Below are positions 18,241-29,100 of a stretch of DNA of 64,000 nucleotides, piece after piece; the stretch's first letter is position 1; every line of letters starts with the position of its first letter. Source of the DNA: Gemmatimonadota bacterium. GTDB lineage: Bacteria; Gemmatimonadota; Gemmatimonadetes; Longimicrobiales; Gaopeijiaceae. Made by a program: the position numbers and the translations under genes. Where the stretch lies: positions 1 to 64,000 of the forward strand of contig JAGWBP010000001.1 in NCBI GenBank assembly GCA_021295835.1, written 5' to 3'. The notes beneath the pieces are model-generated. The model saw nothing but the letters and a program-made list of their open reading frames with translations. It was not told where the DNA came from and searched no databases.

Positions 18241-20793
18241 GCCCGGCTCCCCATCCTGGACCACGAACCCGAGCGGAGGACTCGACGCGGCGGCACCGTC
18301 GAAGTACCCGAAGACCCGATCGCCGGTAACTCCCAAGTCCCAGGGAGCGCGCATCCTCCCGTCCATCTGCAGAAACTCGACGTACCGCGAGCCAAGTCCG
18401 AGGAGGTGAATGTAGCCAGCCTCGATGTTGGCAACGATGAAGCTGTCCATCTCCACGCGCAGGGTGTCGTACCCTCCGTTCACATCCATTTCCGCGTAGG
18501 GCGACATCGGGAGCCACCGGAAAGAGCCGCCGTCGTGATAGATAGCCAACATCTCCGGTCGCAGACCTCCCAGCTCCGCCGGCGCCCGGTACCGGATCGG
18601 GATCTCGAACGAACCTGCGGGGCCCGGCGGTCGCTCCAGCAGGATCGTGTCCGCCGGGTCCAGGATTGCCGGGGCGGCGGGCACCACGACCTCTCCAAAG
18701 AACGCCCCGGTCGGGCCCACACCCTCGAGCCTGTAGCCCACGCCCTCCTGAACCGGCTCGGGGAGATCCGCGACCATGCAGGCCATCGGGATGTCCTCGC
18801 GGATCGCCGACGGCCAGTACCACGGGCCGAGGGTTGCCCGGAGCGCAGCGACAGCCTTGCCGACCAGGTGGACCTGCCGGTCTGCAGCGCCGCGCCGAAC
18901 TCCGGTTCGTGGTCGTGATGAAAGCGGGGAACGTAGGTCACCGTGTCCACCGTGCGCGTGGCCCGGCCCCAGCGATAGCTCCCGAACGAGGCGAGCGGCC
19001 CGGCGCTCCAGCTCCATGACGCCTCGATCCACGCCGCCGTCCCGCTAGCCGGAGCGCGCTGCTCCGGATCGCCGAATAAGGGTGTCTCGAACAGGTCGTC
19101 CGGAACCTCCGGGAGCCGCAGTTGACGCATCCTCCGAGCGTAGGCGTCGAGCCGGAGGCGCCAGCCGGCCCCCCCGCCCTCCCAGCCGGCCGTCACCTCC
19201 GTGTTGCTCGGCAGCGGCCCCCGCTCGACCGGCACCATCAGGTCGTACGCCACCGCGCTCGCGCCAATCGCCTCCTCGTCGCGCAGAGACGCCAGCATCT
19301 GGTGCGAGCGCGCCACCGCGAGCCTGGCCTTCCACCACCCGCCCGTCCGCGCCAGTTCCGCCAAGGGCGACAGAGCACCCCCCAGTCCGGAGAACCAGTC
19401 GCTGCGAAGGCCGGCCCTCACCGCCCACGCGTCACCCAACGACCGTTCGGTGTTCGCAAATGCTCCGACTCGCCACCCGCGCCGCCAAATCGCATGCGGA
19501 ACCACATTCTCGAAGTCGGCACGAGTGTGATCGTGGTCGCCGTGAACCGGATCGCCTGGAACCCGGCAACGAGCGTGCCGCGAGTTAGGTTCCAGATGCC
19601 GCGCGCGTCGAGACGATCCTCGGCCATGATGCCAGCGACCACGGACTGCGTGTCAGGCACCGGCTGGTCCAGCCGCTGGAGTTCGAGCATTCCGTAGTCG
19701 AAGCGGCTGTGACCCGCCGTGATGTCCAGCACTCCCCCGCCCGCCGCCCGGTCGCGGTAGTGGCCACGACCGCCGCGCTCCCCCAGTCGAAGTCGTCCCG
19801 CCAACTCTCGGCCGCGTCCGTGGCCCAGTAGGACTCCGAGTTCAGATAGGCGGTCAGCGACATTCGCCTCACCCCGGAGAGGTCCTTCACAACCCTGACG
19901 TGCATGTCCGAGAAGTGGTAGGGAAAGTTGACTCCGAATAGCTTGGTCATCAGGTCCAGGTGGGTGCGGCGCCCGCTCGCCAGGTAGGACATTCCCTCGC
20001 CGAGCGGCCCCTCCACCGTCAGGTGCGAAGACGCCAGCCCAACGGATCCGGCCGCCCGGCGGCGGTCCCGGGCGCCGTCGCGCGTCGATTTCTCGATAAC
20101 CCCCGAAAGCGAACCGATGTGCTGCGCGCCGGCCCCCGAACTCGGGAAGAGCGCCGCGTGCTGGACCGCGTCCGCGTTCACCGCCGAGAAGAACCCCCCC
20201 AGGTGAAAGGGGTTGAATAGACGAACGCCGTCGAGCATTATCGGGGTCCCCTCGCCCGTCCCGCCGCGCACGTACGGCACCGCCATGTAGTCCGACACCG
20301 CAGACGCCGACGGAGAGAGGGAGAGGACCCTGAGCACGTCCGACTCCACCAACGCGGGCATCGCCCGGACAATCGCCGGGTCGACCGCGAAGGCATACGG
20401 CGACAACGACAGCGGGTCACGGGTCCTGATCGACGCCGTGACGCCGAGAGAATCCAGCGCGATGGGCTGCGGTGCGAGGAGGACCTCGACCAAGCTGGCC
20501 AGCGGCTCCTCGTACGCGCCCTCCCAAGGGCGGTAGCCGAATGCGCTCACCCGCACGCGCAAAGGGCCGCGAGGCGTTCGCGGAACCGTGAAGGCTCCGA
20601 AGCGGTCCGTCACCGCCGCAACCGCACGAGCACCCTCGGCCCCCGCCGATACCGCCACCGTCCCATGACTAATGGGTGCCAGCGAGGTGCCGTCCCGTAC
20701 CACACCCACCAGAGTCGCCGAGATGTAGGGCACCCGCATGTCCATGCCGACCCACTCGCCGGTCGCCAGGTACTTCTCGCCCAAGCCCTCCTA
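18220..20793 (-). pseudogene. Decayed TonB-dependent receptor joined to a DUF4249-like remnant
   Basis: From 20784 downwards one frame gives a CarboxypepD_reg domain (ATLVGVVRDGTSLAPISHG) and plug (PYVRGGTGEGTPIMLDGVR). Near 19745 homology moves to a second frame (GGGVLDITAGHSRFDYG), and near 19500 to a third frame with barrel strands. Near 18880, after SLRSGQP, it jumps to a fourth piece resembling the C-terminal half of DUF4249 lipoproteins (GVGYRLEGVGPTGAFFGEV). An in-frame TAG at 20791 separates the start from further upstream coding-like sequence (AAELEKDVLLAF). Three frame changes, a stop and an apparent deletion show the locus is dead. Confidence 0.75.
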
Positions 20794-20956
20794 GAACGCC
20801 AGGAGCACATCCTTTTCCAGCTCAGCCGCATCCGGCTGGCAACCGCCTGTACGCTCGCTTGCCTACTTGCATGATCTTCCCCCGCCGTATATCGTGTCCA
20901 CCCTTCGGTACTGCTCATCACATCACCTTGACCAATCCAAGCAAGGGAACCCCCAA

Positions 20957-21463
20957 GTGAAGCCCGTCGCCGCCTTCCTCCTCACACTCCTGCTCACCAC
21001 ATCCGGCTGCTCCCTCATCTTCGTTGATGGACCGCCCCAGGTGCGCCCCGGGGGCACAGTACCTACCACCACAACCTGTACCACGACCCCTCTGGTTCCG
21101 CTCGCCGACGCCTTGATAGCAGCAGCAGCCGGCATCGGGTTTACACGAGCGCTCCACGAGGGATCGAACCCCCAAGTGGAAACTTACCTTCTGGCATACT
21201 CCGTCCCCGTCTTCCTTGCCGGTTCCAGCGTGGAAGGGTTTAGGCGGGTCAAGCGCTGTCAAGAATTCATGCTGACTCCTGTTGTCAATGGCGAAGAGGC
21301 CACAGCTACCTCTGAGGCATATTTGCGGTGGAGACCTCCAACGTTGCTGCCGTTGGTCCAGCCCCCGCTTGTGCCAAGGGAATCAGATGCACTCCCAGTC
21401 CCTCATCTGGCCGTCCTGCTTGGTTCGAGTTCAAAGCGAATCCAAAGGGGACTGGACCGGTAG
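20957..21463 (+). CDS. Small lipoprotein of unknown function
   Basis: Codes for 168 aa from GTG 20957, chosen because AAGGGAA precedes it and it begins a classic lipoprotein signal (AFLLTLLLTTSGCS). The mature part has a Thr/Pro stretch, one hydrophobic segment (LADALIAAAAGIGFTRAL) and a second (YLLAYSVPVFLAG), so it may also span the membrane. I recognise no family. The last 40 residues are Pro-rich and may not be conserved. It lies in the decay zone but has no visible lesion. Confidence 0.5.
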   Translation: MKPVAAFLLTLLLTTSGCSLIFVDGPPQVRPGGTVPTTTTCTTTPLVPLADALIAAAAGIGFTRALHEGSNPQVETYLLAYSVPVFLAGSSVEGFRRVKRCQEFMLTPVVNGEEATATSEAYLRWRPPTLLPLVQPPLVPRESDALPVPHLAVLLGSSSKRIQRGLDR

Positions 21464-21788
21464 AGTGCACCTCGATAAATGCCCGAACGCATCGGGGCAA
21501 AACGGACAGGGTTGGGGAAGGGGTGACAGTGGGCTCCTACGCCGTGACCGACGCGTCGGTGCATGACAGCCGGGTGATCGGAGAGATCCTGGATCCGGAC
21601 AACACGGCCGCGTCGGGAAGCTCTCCGGTGAAGTTCAGCAAGCCCCCGCCCTGTGGACAAGTGCCCCACCGGCATTCCGAGGGCATCGCGTCCGCGCTCG
21701 AGTTCGGACTGGACTGGCCCGGGTATATCGCAAGATTGGGTACGGACGGTCCGCAGCAGTCTGGAACGAGACTGGAAGGGGGCAGACG
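21464..21788. other. Intergenic region, 325 bp, containing R2 repeat copy 2
   Basis: No convincing gene lies between the small lipoprotein and the gene at 21789. The last 120 bp hold the R2 repeat, preceded by a CTGTGGACAA stretch similar to the end of the TIR-bounded elements. The first 180 bp stay open in more than one frame but match nothing I recognise. Confidence 0.5.
21667..21745 (+). repeat. Second dispersed repeat (R2), copy 2
   Basis: About 79 bp matching 17527-17614 at both ends and in two internal blocks, with a roughly 7-bp deletion before the shared ATTGGGTACGG. Here it is not part of a coding gene. Confidence 0.8.
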
Positions 21789-22332
21789 ATGGAGCGCTCG
21801 GTCGGAGCTTTGCTCGTAGCGGTTCTGTGCGGCGTGACGATTCCCGGCACCGGCCGCGCGCAGGAGCGCGTGCGCGTGACGCTCCGCGACTCGGAGATGG
21901 TCGTTGGCATGGTGGAGCGGATCACGCCCGAGGCGATCGCGCTGTCCCTCCCGGGGGGAGGTTCCCACGTGGTGGCTCCAAGTGACCTTTCCCGGATCGA
22001 GACGCGCACGGCGCGACGGCAGTGGAAGCAGGGGCTCATTATCGGGTGGGCCGCAGGGGGGGGTCTTGGGGGCCGTCGCTGGGGGGCCGGGCCTTCTTGT
22101 CTCACGGCGGCCCAGTGTCGGGGAAATCGCGTTTAGGGCGTTCTGGGGCCTCTCCTTTGGGATCCCATTCGGTGGCGTCGGAGCGGCTGTCGGCGGGCTG
22201 ATCAAGCGGGAGGGCTGGGAGACCGTTCGGGATTGGCGGAGCAGGCCGATGACACCCGGCCTCCTATCCAGAACGCACGCCATGGCCAACGGCGACGCCC
22301 GCGTCCTGCTTGGAGCGAGAGTGCGCTTCTGA
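21789..22332 (+). pseudogene. Exported glycine-zipper-type protein, frame broken at a G8 tract
   Basis: The ATG at 21789 starts a signal peptide (ALLVAVLCGVTIPGTGRAQ) and a small beta domain with RVRVTLRDSEMVVGMVERITPEAIALSL, a pattern seen in short exported proteins. At 22056-22063 there are eight G residues. With eight the frame runs on to an early stop at 22136. With seven it would continue as GVLGAVAGGPG and FWGLSFGIPFGGVGAAVGG to the stop at 22332, giving a 180-aa protein ending in an amphipathic strand. A sequencing error, a phase-variable tract or a real mutation are all possible. Confidence 0.65.
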
Positions 22333-22536
22333 CCGATCGGACCGGGCGTGGCGCCGGACGCACTCCGGCTCGCCTCTCCGCGATCACCCGCGATGCGGCC
22401 AGGACGATAGTGGGTGCCCCGACCAGCTAGTGCCCGGGGTGACCCGCGCCGCTTCCCAAGACCCCGGAAGAGTCGGTCGCAACCTGTTATAATTGGGCAT
22501 GTTCGGAGCCTCCCTTCCACCGTCGCATCGTGCTCC

Positions 22537-23676
22537 GTGGCGCTGAGGGAGCTTGGGCTGCGCCACTTCCGCAATCTGGGCACCCAGAAGCTGCGCTTCC
22601 CACCGGAGGGGGTCGCGGTGGTCGGCGAAAATGCACAGGGCAAGACGAACCTCCTCGAGGCGGTCTACTACCTGGAGAGCCTCCGCTCCTTCAGGGGTGC
22701 GGGCGACTCCGAGCTGGTTGCCTTCGAGGAGAGCACCTTTCACCTGCGGGGCCTCGTGGAGGTGGATGGGGAGAGGACCACGACGGTGCGGACCGGCTTC
22801 GACCGCGCGAGGCGGAGAAAGAAGGTGTCGGTGGACGGGAAGGAGACGGAGCGCACCGTGGACGGCCTGGGCCTTCTGGGTGCCGTCGTCTTTTCGCCAT
22901 CCGACGTCAACCTGGTCAACGGAGGCCCCCGGCTCCGCAGACGCTTCCTCGACATGGCGCTCTCGCTCGACGGCAACGAATACGTCGGCACCCTCTCGCG
23001 GTACCGGAGAGCGCTCGCGAACCGCAACGCCGCCCTGCGCGCGGCCGCCCGGCCCCGAGCCGTCGAGGCGTGGGACGACGGCCTGGTCTTCGAGGGAGCT
23101 CGCGTCACGCAGATGCGCCGGGCCTGGGTCGCCGACTGGTCGGACGCCTTCTCCGATTACGCGACGGCGATCTCGGGGCGCGACTCGGTGCATCTGGCGT
23201 ACCGTCCCGACGTTGGACGGGGGCCGAAAGCCCGCGGTCGCGACCTAGCCGACGGCGAGGACGCGATCAGGGTGCTCTTCGCCGACCGCCTCCGCGCCTG
23301 CCGCGACGAGGACCGCCGCAGGGGGTCCACCACGGTCGGCCCGCATCGCGACGAGCTGCTCTTCACGATCCCGACCCGGCACGGCCGACCGCTTCCGGCC
23401 CGCAGCTATGGCTCCGGCGGCCAGCGCCGCACGGCCGCTCTCGCGCTGCGCCTTACCGAGGCGGCGGCGATTCGGAAGCGACGCTGCGATCCCCTCCTGC
23501 TCCTTGACGACGCCTTCGCCGAGCTCGACGAGGAGCGCTCGCGGAGGGTCATGGAGCTCCTCGCCGAGGAACGTGGCGGTCAGGTGATTCTGACCGCGCC
23601 CAAGGCGTCGGACGCGCGGCTCAGGGGACCGACGCTGGAGCGTTGGCACATCCGCGACGGGGTGATCGAGGCGTGA
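22537..23676 (+). CDS. recF: DNA replication and repair protein RecF
   Basis: Codes for 379 aa from GTG 22537, the usual length. It is an ABC-type SMC-like ATPase: Walker A GENAQGKTN at 30-38, RecF-specific YLESLRSFRG, signature YGSGGQRR, and Walker B LLLLDDAFAELD. With RecO and RecR it loads RecA at gaps. Its stop overlaps the GTG of dciA (GTGA), and gyrB follows, the order recF-DUF721-gyrB found next to oriC in many bacteria; dnaA and dnaN are not in the window. Confidence 0.96.
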   Translation: MALRELGLRHFRNLGTQKLRFPPEGVAVVGENAQGKTNLLEAVYYLESLRSFRGAGDSELVAFEESTFHLRGLVEVDGERTTTVRTGFDRARRRKKVSVDGKETERTVDGLGLLGAVVFSPSDVNLVNGGPRLRRRFLDMALSLDGNEYVGTLSRYRRALANRNAALRAAARPRAVEAWDDGLVFEGARVTQMRRAWVADWSDAFSDYATAISGRDSVHLAYRPDVGRGPKARGRDLADGEDAIRVLFADRLRACRDEDRRRGSTTVGPHRDELLFTIPTRHGRPLPARSYGSGGQRRTAALALRLTEAAAIRKRRCDPLLLLDDAFAELDEERSRRVMELLAEERGGQVILTAPKASDARLRGPTLERWHIRDGVIEA

Positions 23677-24047
23677 GCGTCGGGGTCGCAGCCAACCGGG
23701 CCGAGGGTGGCCTTTCCCTGCTCGCCGAGGCACTCGACACGTACCTGCACGATGCGGGCCTCGCGGACGCCCTGGCCCGCCTTGCCGCGATCGACGAATG
23801 GGCCGGCGCGGTTGGGGCGCGCGTGAGCGAGGTGACGCGCCCGGTCGAGGTGCGGGGCGATACGCTGGTGGTCGAGGTGTCGTCGAGCGCATGGATCAAC
23901 GAGCTGGCGATGATGAGCTCGCTCATTCTGAGGCGAGTGAACGAACGGATGGGCACTCCGCAGATCGGGCGGCTTCGCTTTCGCCTAGCGGAAGCGACAC
24001 TTGACGAACCACGACCAGTCAGGGGGCGGGCGCATGGCGACCGATAA
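23673..24047 (+). CDS. dciA: DciA-type protein (DUF721)
   Basis: Codes for 124 aa from a GTG overlapping the recF stop. The DUF721 core is visible: WAGAVGARVSEVTRPVEVRGDTLVVEVSSSAWINELAMM, split over about 35-75. The family includes DciA, which helps load the DnaB replicative helicase in bacteria without DnaC. The gene overlaps the start of gyrB by 14 bp. The basic C-terminal tail (EPRPVRGRAHGDR) fits DNA contact. Confidence 0.85.
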   Translation: MSVGVAANRAEGGLSLLAEALDTYLHDAGLADALARLAAIDEWAGAVGARVSEVTRPVEVRGDTLVVEVSSSAWINELAMMSSLILRRVNERMGTPQIGRLRFRLAEATLDEPRPVRGRAHGDR

Positions 24048-25959
24048 CAGGGGCGGCGACTACACGTCGCGGCGCATCCAGGTCCTGAAGGGTCTCGAGG
24101 CCGTGCGCAAGCGGCCCGGCATGTACATTGGCTCCACCTCGGCCCGGGGGCTGCATCACCTCGTCTACGAGGTGGTCGACAACAGCGTCGACGAGGCGAT
24201 GGCGGGACACTGCTCGTCGGTGGAGGTGACGATACGGGACGACAACGCCATGAGCGTCCGCGACGACGGGCGCGGCATTCCGGTCGACATCCACCCTATC
24301 GAGAAGATGCCCGGCGTCGAGCTGGCGATGACGACGCTTCACGCTGGCGGAAAGTTCGACAAGAGCTCCTACAAGGTCTCCGGAGGACTGCACGGAGTCG
24401 GCGTCAGCGTCGTGAACGCACTCTCGGAGTGGCTCGAGGTCGAGGTGAGCCGGGGCGGGAAGCGCTACCATCAGCGCTACGAGCGGGGCAACACGGTTTC
24501 GGAGCTCACGGTCGTCGGGAGCACCCGCGGCACCGGCACCCTAGTCACCTTCAAGCCCGACGCGACCATCTTCACCGAGCTCTCCTTCAGCTTCGAGACG
24601 CTATCGGCGAGGCTCCGCGAGCTGGCCTTCCTGAACCGCGGCCTCCAGATCGTGCTCGGCGATCGCCGCGAAGGGCGGGAAGCCGAAGAGGAGTACAGGT
24701 ACGACGGGGGGCTGGCGGAGTTCGTCGAGTACCTGCGCGGAGCCCGCACGCCGATCCACCCCCAGGTGGTTCACTTCGAGGCAAGCCGCGAGGAGGCCGA
24801 GATCGAACTCGCAATGCAGTACGACGAAGGCTTCTCGGAGAACATCCACACCTTCGTCAACAACATCAGCACCCACGAGGGCGGCACGCACCTCACCGGG
24901 CTGCGCTCCGCGCTGACGCGCTCCGTGAACGACTACGCGCGCCGCAACAACATCTTCAAGAAGGACGAGAGCCTCTCGGGCGACGACGTGCGCGAGGGGC
25001 TCACCTGCGTGCTCAGCGTCAAGGTGATGGAGCCGCAGTTCGAGGGTCAGACGAAGACGAAGCTGGGCAACTCCGAGGTCCGCGGTGCCGTCGAGGGCGC
25101 TGTCAACGAACACCTGTCGGCCTTTCTCGAGGAAAACCCACGGTCGGCAAAGCTGGTGATCGAGAAGTCGCTGCAAGCGGCGCGGGCGCGCGAGGCGGCG
25201 CGGAAGGCTCGCGACCTGGCCCGCAAGAAGAGCGGTCTCGAGGGCGGGGTTCTGCCGGGCAAGCTAGCCGACTGCTCGATCGCCGACCCGGCCCTCTCGG
25301 AGATATACCTCGTCGAGGGGGACTCCGCCGGCGGTTCCGCTAAACAGGGGCGCGACCGCTCCTTCCAGGCGATCCTGCCACTCAAGGGCAAGATCCTGAA
25401 CGTCGAGAAGGCCCGCATAGACAAGATCCTCTCGAACGAGGAGATCCGCGCCATGGTGACAGCGATAGGCGCGGGCATCCGCGACGACTTCGACATCGAC
25501 AAGGCCCGCTACCACAAGATCATCATCATGACCGACGCGGACGTCGACGGGGCGCACATCCGCACCTTGTTGCTGACGTTTTTCTTCCGCCAGATGCGGG
25601 AGCTGATCGAGCAAGGGTACATCTACATCGCGCAGCCGCCCCTCTACCGCGTTCACAGGGGACGGACCGAGCGGTACGCCTACAGCGACGCCGAGCGCGA
25701 CGAGGAGGTCCGACGGCTCTCGAATGGCAAGGACGGCAAGGGGATATCGATTCAGCGCTACAAGGGTCTCGGCGAGATGAACCCCGACCAGCTCTGGAAA
25801 ACGACGATGGACCCGGATGTGCGCACCATCCTGCGCGTCACGGTCGAGAGCGCCACCGAGGCCGACAGGATCTTCTCGCGGCTGATGGGAGACGAGGTGG
25901 AGCCCCGGCGCGAGTTCATCGAGAAGAACGCCAAGTACGTGCGCAATTTGGATGTCTAG
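24034..25959 (+). CDS. gyrB: DNA gyrase subunit B
   Basis: Codes for 641 aa. The ATG at 24034, after AGGGGGCGGG, is preferred over an in-frame TTG at 24001. GHKL ATPase motifs: EVVDNSVDEA, DGRGIPVD, GGLHGVGVSVVNALS. TOPRIM: LVEGDSAGGSAKQGRDR and DADVDGAHIRTLLLTFFFR. C-terminal PQ-type region: YIAQPPLYRV and NPDQLWKTTMDP. Length and the lack of a long insert match the short GyrB class. gyrA does not follow; a repeat element begins at the stop codon, whose TAG lies in the element end. Confidence 0.97.
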   Translation: MATDNRGGDYTSRRIQVLKGLEAVRKRPGMYIGSTSARGLHHLVYEVVDNSVDEAMAGHCSSVEVTIRDDNAMSVRDDGRGIPVDIHPIEKMPGVELAMTTLHAGGKFDKSSYKVSGGLHGVGVSVVNALSEWLEVEVSRGGKRYHQRYERGNTVSELTVVGSTRGTGTLVTFKPDATIFTELSFSFETLSARLRELAFLNRGLQIVLGDRREGREAEEEYRYDGGLAEFVEYLRGARTPIHPQVVHFEASREEAEIELAMQYDEGFSENIHTFVNNISTHEGGTHLTGLRSALTRSVNDYARRNNIFKKDESLSGDDVREGLTCVLSVKVMEPQFEGQTKTKLGNSEVRGAVEGAVNEHLSAFLEENPRSAKLVIEKSLQAARAREAARKARDLARKKSGLEGGVLPGKLADCSIADPALSEIYLVEGDSAGGSAKQGRDRSFQAILPLKGKILNVEKARIDKILSNEEIRAMVTAIGAGIRDDFDIDKARYHKIIIMTDADVDGAHIRTLLLTFFFRQMRELIEQGYIYIAQPPLYRVHRGRTERYAYSDAERDEEVRRLSNGKDGKGISIQRYKGLGEMNPDQLWKTTMDPDVRTILRVTVESATEADRIFSRLMGDEVEPRREFIEKNAKYVRNLDV

Positions 25960-26085
25960 CGGTCCGTGGATGACCTCGCGCGAGCACCGAGAGCGGCGAA
26001 GCGCTCCGCTGGTAGGGCGCGACGAAGCGGTCCAGCGGGGATGCAGCGCCGCTCGAATGCCGTGGGAGCTTTGTCCACGGGCTAG
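25958..26085 (+). repeat. Short copy of the TIR-bounded intergenic element (128 bp)
   Basis: The left end AGCGGTCCGTGGATGA begins inside the gyrB stop codon. The right end is TTTGTCCACGGGCTAGC at 26069-26085. It has the CTCGCGCGAGCACCGAGAG left module and the GATGCAGCGCC right module but lacks the AT-rich centre, so it looks like an internal deletion derivative. It separates gyrB from addB. Confidence 0.75.
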
Positions 26086-26117
26086 CAGCAGCCCCGCAGC
26101 ACGCCGCTAGCGGGGCT

Positions 26118-29100
26118 GTGGCGGCCAACGGTGCCGGCTACGGAGCATGCGCGCTGGTCGCCGAGCTCGATCGGATCGCGCGCGGCGAGGGCTACTCGCG
26201 CAAGGTGCTCGTGGCGCGCAATCCGGGCGAGGGCCGCGAGCTGTTGGCGCAGGTGGCGCTCCGGGGCACCTCTTGGGCGGGCTTCGAGCTGCGCACCCTC
26301 GGGACGTTGGCGGCCGAGATCGTCCGGCTCGGCGGCCACCTTGGCGGGCGCACGGTAGCCGACGCCTTCGAAGTACAGGCCCTAGTCGAGCAGGCCATCG
26401 ACGAGGCGCTCGCCGATGGCCATCTTCTGCCCTACCCGGAGCTGGTCGAGAGGGTTGGGCTGCGCGAGGCCGTTCGGCGCTCGGTGGCGGCTCTGAGGAT
26501 GGGGGGGGTTCGGGCCGCCGCGCTCGCCGGGCGGGCGGCATCGCCGAAGATTGCGGGCGCGGTGCTCGGTCGCTACGAGGAGCTGCTGGCGTGGGAGGGA
26601 ATGGCGGACGGCGCCTCGGTGCTGAAGGCGGCTGCGGCGGCCGTGCGACGGGACTCGGCGTCGCTGTCGCGCGCGCGGCGAGTTCTCCTCCTCCCCTGTA
26701 TCTGCAACCGGGGCCTGCCGGGAAGCTTCGCACGGAGCCTGATCGACCGCGGTGCGACGCTGCTCGCTGCCGACCCGGTAGAGGGGCTGCCGGCACCGGC
26801 GGGCATCCACTGGCGTAGCGCTGGAGCGAAGGTTGCGGGCAGCTGGCTGCACCGACCGGATGCATACCGCGGCACCACCGGGCCGATCGAGCTCTTCGCG
26901 GCCAGCTCCGTGACCGACGAGCTCCGCGGCGTGCTGCGCCGGGCGATGGCGAAGGGAAGGCGCTGGGACGAAGTGGAGATCGTCGCTACCGATCCGATCG
27001 TCTACGGGTCGGCGCTTCACGCCGTCGCCGAAGCCATGGGTATTCCCGTCACGTACGCAACGGGCCTCGCGGTGGAGCGCACTCGCCCCGGTCGCGTGGC
27101 GGCGGCCTACTTCCGCTGGGTCGAGAGCGACTTTCACGAGGCGCGCATACGCGCGCTGATCGAGGCGAACGACATTCGCCCGCCGCCGCCCGGCGACGAC
27201 ATCCCCGGAGCACGGCTGGCGCGCTCGCTACGACGGCTCCGCATCGGGTGGGGCAGGGACAGATACCTGGGTCGCATCGAGCATGCCCTCGCGCGGATCT
27301 CCGCGATGCGGCCCCGGAGCGACGAGAGCGAGGAAGAGCTCGCGGGGCGACGGGAGCGCCGCCGCGAGGAGCTATGCGCGCTCAGGTCTCTGATCGCCCC
27401 CGTTCTGGCCGCCACCCCGGCCGTCGAGGGGCGCACGTCGGCGGCCAAGGTGGCGACCGGGGTCGGGGCGCTGCTTCGGCACCTGGCGCCCGGCACGGAC
27501 ACCGACGATACCGCCAGGGGGCGGCTCGCCCGCCATCTCGAACGCATCGAGGCGACGCTGCACAGAGTCACCGACTACGCGGCGGCGGCTGCGACCGTTC
27601 AGGGCTTCCTCAGGCTCTCCATCCCGACGCCTCGCGACGAGGGCATGGCACCTTGGGGATCCGCGCCGGGACACCTCTACCTGACGGATGTGGATCACGG
27701 CGGGGCCACGGGGCGGCCCTACACCGCGATCGTCGGGATGGACGCGGGGCGGCTTCCCGGCTCGTCCCGGGAGGATCCCCTACTGCCGGACGGCGACCGG
27801 TGCCGACTCGGCGCCGAAGCGCTCCCGCTTGCCACTCAGGACGCCGCCGAGCGTCGGTTCCGATTCGCCCAGCTCGTGGCCCGGCTGCGGGGCGAGCTAT
27901 CGATGAGCTATACGCGCTGGGATCCGTCCCAGGCCCGGCATCTCGCGCCCGCCCCCGAGATGCTCCAGGCGCTGCGGCTGCGCGAGGGGGACCCGTCGCT
28001 CAGCTTCGAGGAGCTGCAACGGAGCCTGGGGGCGAGCGAGTCGAGGCTGCCCCGTGCCGAGACCGCAGCCGACCTGGACGAGGCGGACCTCTGGCTGCGC
28101 CTCCTCGCCGCTCCGGATGGAACGATGCTCGACGGTGGCTCGGCGGTCGCTCGCGCCCAACCCCGGCTCGCTCGGGGCCGTGCGGCGCACGACGCGCGAC
28201 GCCGCGACACGGCGAGCGTTCACACTGGCTTCCTGGCACCGCCCACACCCGGCGAGCCCTTCCGCGATTTCAGCGAGTGGACCTTCTCGGCGACATCTCT
28301 CGGCAACCTGGGCACCTGCCCGAGGCGCTTCCTGCTCGGCAGCGTGCTGGGCGCGTCTCCTCCCGACGACCCGGTGTTCGATCCCGACCGCTGGCTGAAC
28401 GCGCTCCAGCGAGGGACGCTCCTGCACGAAGTCTACGAGCGCACCCTCGCCGTCGCCCGAGAGCGCGGCGTTGAGATCGGCGACAACGCCTTCCCGGCGC
28501 TGGCGCTCGCCCAGGTCGACCGCGCCGTCGCGAGTGCGATTCGCCGCGTGCCGACTCCGAGCGCTCTGGTGCGCGAGCTGGAGATCGAGGCGCTTCGCGA
28601 CGATGTGCGCTCCTTCGTCGACATGGTGCGGAGCAGGCCCCCGTCGTGGACTCGCCTCGAGATGTCGTTCGGCGGACCCGACGATCCCCTGACGATCGAC
28701 GTAGCGGGGACTCCGGCGAGGGTGCGGGGAGTTGTCGACCGGATCGACGAGGGCGAAGACGGCGAAGTGCGGGTGGTCGACTACAAGACGGGGCGGAGCT
28801 CTGGATACGACACAGCGGGCGGACCGTTCGACGGGGGGCGGCGGCTCCAGGGCTACGTCTACGTCGAGGCGGTCCGCGGGGAGCTCGGTCGGCGCCCCGA
28901 CGCGATGGAGTATCACTTTCCGACGCGCCGGGGCGAGAACCACGTGGAATCGATCGCCGCGTACCGACTGCACCGCGGCGCGACGCTGGTGGCGACGCTC
29001 CTCGAGGGGGCCCGGAGGGGGCGCTTTCCCGCCACGGACACCCCAGCGGACTGCCGCTACTGCGACTTCGGAGTCGTCTGCGCCGTTCGGACCGATCGGT

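Noticed and set aside
22333..22536. Chromosomal origin next to recF
   Set aside because: No cluster of DnaA boxes or AT-rich unwinding stretch was seen, and dnaA and dnaN are absent.
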